Shown here: one piece after another, positions 21,591-25,023 of the stretch
How positions within the stretch are numbered: the first letter of the stretch is position 1
Layout of the letters: the number at the start of each line of letters is the position of its first letter
DNA from: Lachnospiraceae bacterium UBA1759
Lineage (GTDB): Bacteria > Bacillota > Clostridia > Lachnospirales > Lachnospiraceae
NCBI GenBank assembly: GCA_002315555.1
Contig: DCHF01000004.1
Span: forward strand, 1-25,023
Length of the DNA stretch: 25,023 nt
Direction of reading: 5' to 3'
Program-made: the position numbers and the translations under genes
The notes under the pieces: generated by a model
The model's database searches: none
Told to the model about the DNA's origin: nothing
Seen by the model: the letters and a program-made list of their open reading frames with translations, nothing else

Positions 21591-22113
21591 AATCAGTAAG
21601 GAATACGCGGAGGCGTTATTTGCGCTCGGGATGGAGACCGGTGAGACGGAGCATTATGCGGAGCTTCTTCAGGAGATCTCTGCGCTGCTTCGCGAGAATC
21701 CGGCTTACATGGATCTTCTGCGTTCTCCGAACATTTCAAGAGATGAACGGATCCGGGCGGTGGATGCTGCGTTTTCGGAGTCGCTCCCGGAATACGTGCT
21801 GTCCTTTATGAAGCTTTTGGTGGAAAAGGGACGCGTCGGGGATTTTGAGGAGTGCCTGAACGAGTACATGAAGCTCTATGATGCTTCCAAGATGCGCGTG
21901 ATCGCAAAGGTCACGACGGCCATCGACCTGACAACGGAAGAGAAGAGAAAACTGACAGATAAACTGGAAAAAATGAGCGGTAAGACGATCATCATCGAGA
22001 ATGTGGTCGATAAGTCCGTCATCGGCGGTATGATCGTCGAGATGGAGGGAAAGATCATCGATGGCAGTCTGAAGCGCCGCTTGCGTGATGTAAAGGATGT
22101 GATTAGCAGATGA
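21583..22113 (+). CDS. atpH: ATP synthase F1 subunit delta
   Basis: This 176-residue stalk protein (OSCP equivalent) joins subunit b to the top of alpha3beta3. ATG 21583 is chosen because the family begins Met-(few)-YAEALFALG and a TAGGTG ribosome binding site lies 6 nt upstream; GTG 21574 and ATG 21577 are in-frame alternatives. The helical N-domain (ISKEYAEALFALGMETGE to about 105) and the C-terminal strand/helix unit (VIAKVTTAIDLT, then KTIIIENVVDKSVIGGMIVEMEGKIIDGSLKRRL) are complete. It overlaps atpF by 8 nt and atpA by 4 nt, so translation is coupled. Confidence 0.94.
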   Translation: MTEISKEYAEALFALGMETGETEHYAELLQEISALLRENPAYMDLLRSPNISRDERIRAVDAAFSESLPEYVLSFMKLLVEKGRVGDFEECLNEYMKLYDASKMRVIAKVTTAIDLTTEEKRKLTDKLEKMSGKTIIIENVVDKSVIGGMIVEMEGKIIDGSLKRRLRDVKDVISR

Positions 22114-23603
22114 GTGGAAGACCGGAAGAGATCAGCAATATCATCAAACAGCAGATCAAAAATTATAATTCTAAAATCGAGATGCGGGAAACCGGTACCG
22201 TTATCCTGGTCGGCGACGGCATCGCCCGTGTTTACGGCCTGAGAAACTGCATGGCCAGCGAGCTCCTGGAGTTCGACGACGGCTCATACGGCATGGCTCA
22301 GAACCTGGAAAACGAGACCGTATCCGTAGCCGTTCTGTCCGACAATAATACGATCCACGAGGGTACTGTGGTACGCCGCACCGGAAAGGTCCTTTCCGTA
22401 CCGGTCGGTGAAGCGTTCCTCGGCCGTGTTGTCAACGCTCTCGGTGTGCCGGTAGACGGCAAGGGACCGGTCCTTTCAAGCGAGACCCGTCCGATCGAAG
22501 CGGAGGCGCCGGGCATTATTGAAAGAAAGGGCGTTGATGTGCCCCTTCAGACCGGTATCAAGGCTATCGACAGTATGATCCCGATCGGCCGCGGCCAGCG
22601 TGAGCTGATCATCGGCGACCGTCAGACCGGTAAGACCGAGATCGCCGTCGATACCATTATCAACCAGAAAAATACCGGTGTGCTGTGTATCTACGTAGCC
22701 ATCGGACAGAAGAATACCTCTGTGGTACAGATCGCGAACCAGCTGGAAAAGGCAGGCGCCATGGAATATACCATCATCGTCTCCGCATCCGCTTCCGAGT
22801 CCGCGCCGCTTCAGTACGTTGCACCGTACGCCGGCTGTGCCATGGCGGAATATTTCCGTGAGCAGGGCAAGGACGTACTCATCATTTACGATGACCTGTC
22901 CAAGCATGCGGTGGCATACCGTGCACTGTCCCTCCTGATCCGGAGACCGCCGGGACGTGAAGCTTACCCCGGTGATGTATTCTACTTACATTCACGTCTC
23001 CTTGAGCGTGCCGCACGTGTGGCACCGGAATACGGCGGCGGTTCCATCACCGCACTGCCGCTGATCGAGACCCAGGCCGGCGACGTTTCCGCGTACATTC
23101 CGACAAACGTCATTTCCATTACCGACGGCCAGATCTTCCTGGAGACCGAGCTTTTCCACGCAGGTATCATGCCGGCTATCAACCCCGGTATTTCCGTCAG
23201 CCGTGTAGGCGGCTCTGCTCAGCTGAAGGCCATGAAGAAGGTCTCCGGTGAGTTGAAGCTTCTGTATTCCCAGTACAGAGAACTGCAGGCATTTGCCCAG
23301 TTCGGCAGTGATCTGGATGCAGATACCAAGGCACGTCTCGCGCTCGGCGAACGTATCGTTGAAGTGCTGAAGCAGGATCGCAATTCCCCGCTTCGCGCAG
23401 GCTGCCAGGTCGCCATCGTTTATGCCGTTATCAACGGCTATCTGAACGAGATTCCGGTAAACCGTGTAAAAGCTTACGAAGCAAAGCTGTATGAAAAGCT
23501 GGAGACAAGCTACGGCGAGCTTCTTGACCGTTTTGAGCATAACTTCTATGACGAGTCCGATGTTGAGGAATTAAAGAAAGCCTTACTGGAAATGAAGGAG
23601 TGA
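22110..23603 (+). CDS. atpA: ATP synthase F1 subunit alpha
   Basis: This is a 497-residue non-catalytic nucleotide-binding subunit, slightly short of the usual 500-515. It begins MSGRPEEISNIIKQQIKNY, which interacts with delta. The P-loop GDRQTGKT is at 169-176, followed by IYVAIGQKNTSVVQI, YDDLSKHAVAYR, RRPPGREAYPGDVFYLHSRLLERAA and VGGSAQLKAMKKV, with an arginine finger region in the SRVGG segment. It starts at ATG 22110, overlapping the atpH stop by 4 nt, and is complete. Confidence 0.97.
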   Translation: MSGRPEEISNIIKQQIKNYNSKIEMRETGTVILVGDGIARVYGLRNCMASELLEFDDGSYGMAQNLENETVSVAVLSDNNTIHEGTVVRRTGKVLSVPVGEAFLGRVVNALGVPVDGKGPVLSSETRPIEAEAPGIIERKGVDVPLQTGIKAIDSMIPIGRGQRELIIGDRQTGKTEIAVDTIINQKNTGVLCIYVAIGQKNTSVVQIANQLEKAGAMEYTIIVSASASESAPLQYVAPYAGCAMAEYFREQGKDVLIIYDDLSKHAVAYRALSLLIRRPPGREAYPGDVFYLHSRLLERAARVAPEYGGGSITALPLIETQAGDVSAYIPTNVISITDGQIFLETELFHAGIMPAINPGISVSRVGGSAQLKAMKKVSGELKLLYSQYRELQAFAQFGSDLDADTKARLALGERIVEVLKQDRNSPLRAGCQVAIVYAVINGYLNEIPVNRVKAYEAKLYEKLETSYGELLDRFEHNFYDESDVEELKKALLEMKE

Positions 23604-23609
23604 GCTTAA

Positions 23610-24413
23610 ATGGGCGCTGATATTAAAAAACTGCGCAATCGCATCAAAAGCGTGGACTCCACGCTGCATCTGACGAAGGCCATGGGACTTGTGGCATCGT
23701 CCAAGATCCGTCGTGCGACTGACGCAATGAATAAGGGCCGTGCTTATCGGAAAGCGGTTCAGGAGACTGTCGATATGCTGACACAGTGTCCGGAAGCGCG
23801 GAAGAGCCCCTACATGGCAGTGCGTGACGGCGGTCGGACCCGCATGATCGTCATTGCCGGTGACAGAGGCATGGCCGGCGGCTATAACGCCAATGTTTTC
23901 CGTATGGCAAAGGAATTCCCGGACGCAGAGATCATTCCGATCGGCAAGCGTTCCGTGGACCGCTTTGGCGGTGAAGTCCTTTACGCGGAGAAATTTGACT
24001 ATCAGGCTGCACATGCGCTGGCTGAAGAGCTGTGCGCGGATTTTGCAGCGGGAGAGTTTGACAGACTTGGTGTCATCAGCACAAGCTACAAGTCCATGAT
24101 GACCCAGGAAGCCGTTACGGACTGGATCCTTCCGCTTGAAAAGGCGGAGAACGCACCGTCAAAGTCCATCCTGTTCGAGCCGGATGAACTGACCATCTTG
24201 AATGCAGCGGTTCCGGAGTATGTGGCCGGTACGATCCTTGCGCTGGTACGCGAAAGCTTCACCAGTGAGGTCGCTGCAAGAAGAACGGCAATGGATTCAG
24301 CCGGAAAGAACGCACAGGAGATGATCGACAGCCTGCAGCTGACGTACAATCAGGCACGTCAGAGTGCAATTACGCAGGAGATCACCGAGATCGTTGCGGG
24401 TTCCGGAAATTAA
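23610..24413 (+). CDS. atpG: ATP synthase F1 subunit gamma
   Basis: This is the 267-residue central-shaft subunit. The two coiled-coil helices that turn inside alpha3beta3 are clear: N-terminal IKKLRNRIKSVDSTLHLTKAMGLVASSKIRRA and C-terminal SFTSEVAARRTAMDSAGKNAQEMIDSLQ with YNQARQSAITQEITEIVAG. The middle Rossmann-like domain starts MIVIAGDRGMAGGYNANV, equivalent to the SDRGLCGG motif with Met-Ala in place of Leu-Cys. It is about 20 residues shorter than typical gamma (285-290) because of a compact middle domain. The ribosome binding site AAGGAG overlaps the end of atpA, with a gap of 6 nt. Confidence 0.96.
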   Translation: MGADIKKLRNRIKSVDSTLHLTKAMGLVASSKIRRATDAMNKGRAYRKAVQETVDMLTQCPEARKSPYMAVRDGGRTRMIVIAGDRGMAGGYNANVFRMAKEFPDAEIIPIGKRSVDRFGGEVLYAEKFDYQAAHALAEELCADFAAGEFDRLGVISTSYKSMMTQEAVTDWILPLEKAENAPSKSILFEPDELTILNAAVPEYVAGTILALVRESFTSEVAARRTAMDSAGKNAQEMIDSLQLTYNQARQSAITQEITEIVAGSGN

Positions 24414-24428
24414 AGGAGGTTATTTAGT

Positions 24429-25023
<595 letters not shown>

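Overview
The window reads as chromosome of an anaerobic, low-redox-potential Firmicute, most likely a gut or rumen Clostridia member of the Lachnospiraceae type. This is inferred from strong AGGAGG-type ribosome binding sites with frequent TTG/GTG starts, consensus sigma-A promoters, an oxygen-sensitive 2-hydroxyacyl-CoA dehydratase beside an enoate-reductase-type flavoprotein, a DegV protein, an MMPL/LxxG-repeat export pair, and an ATP synthase whose c subunit carries sodium-site residues. No rRNA, tRNA, CRISPR array, insertion sequence or phage gene was seen.

Region 1 (1-7857) is one co-directional cluster ended by a strong palindromic terminator. It holds two subunits of a (R)-2-hydroxyacyl-CoA dehydratase-type enzyme (the first cut by the window edge), a 71-residue one-helix membrane protein, the Hsp90 chaperone HtpG, a 684-residue FMN/FAD/4Fe-4S reductase of the 2-enoate/2,4-dienoyl-CoA reductase family, and an unassigned TIM-barrel-like protein. 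Dehydration of a 2-hydroxyacyl-CoA followed by reduction of the resulting double bond is the logic of reductive Stickland-type amino-acid fermentation and of related electron-sink pathways. The substrate cannot be read from the sequence, and the ATP-dependent activator is not in the window.

Region 2 (7858-11572) holds an XRE regulator with a membrane-embedded C-terminal half (minus strand) facing a 72-residue hydrophobic protein, then a cytoplasmic GH127-like glycosidase followed closely by a TetR regulator. The glycosidase promoter lies inside an inverted repeat whose right arm is its own ribosome binding site.

Region 3 (11573-18140) holds a DUF308/HdeD-like membrane protein, an MMPL-family RND transporter and a secreted LxxG-repeat protein in one tight operon, then a separately promoted tyrosine-rich lipoprotein with a hairpin at the start of its transcript.

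Region 4 (18141-25023) holds a DegV fatty-acid-binding protein on the minus strand and, divergently, the F-type ATP synthase operon atpI-B-E-F-H-A-G-D, driven by a consensus promoter and running off the right edge within atpD. The c subunit has two ion-site carboxylates, which points to Na+ coupling.

No single system here is clearly new. The most unusual features are the chaperone inside a dehydratase/enoate-reductase operon, the promoter nested in a ribosome-binding-site-sequestering repeat, and the two-carboxylate rotor.
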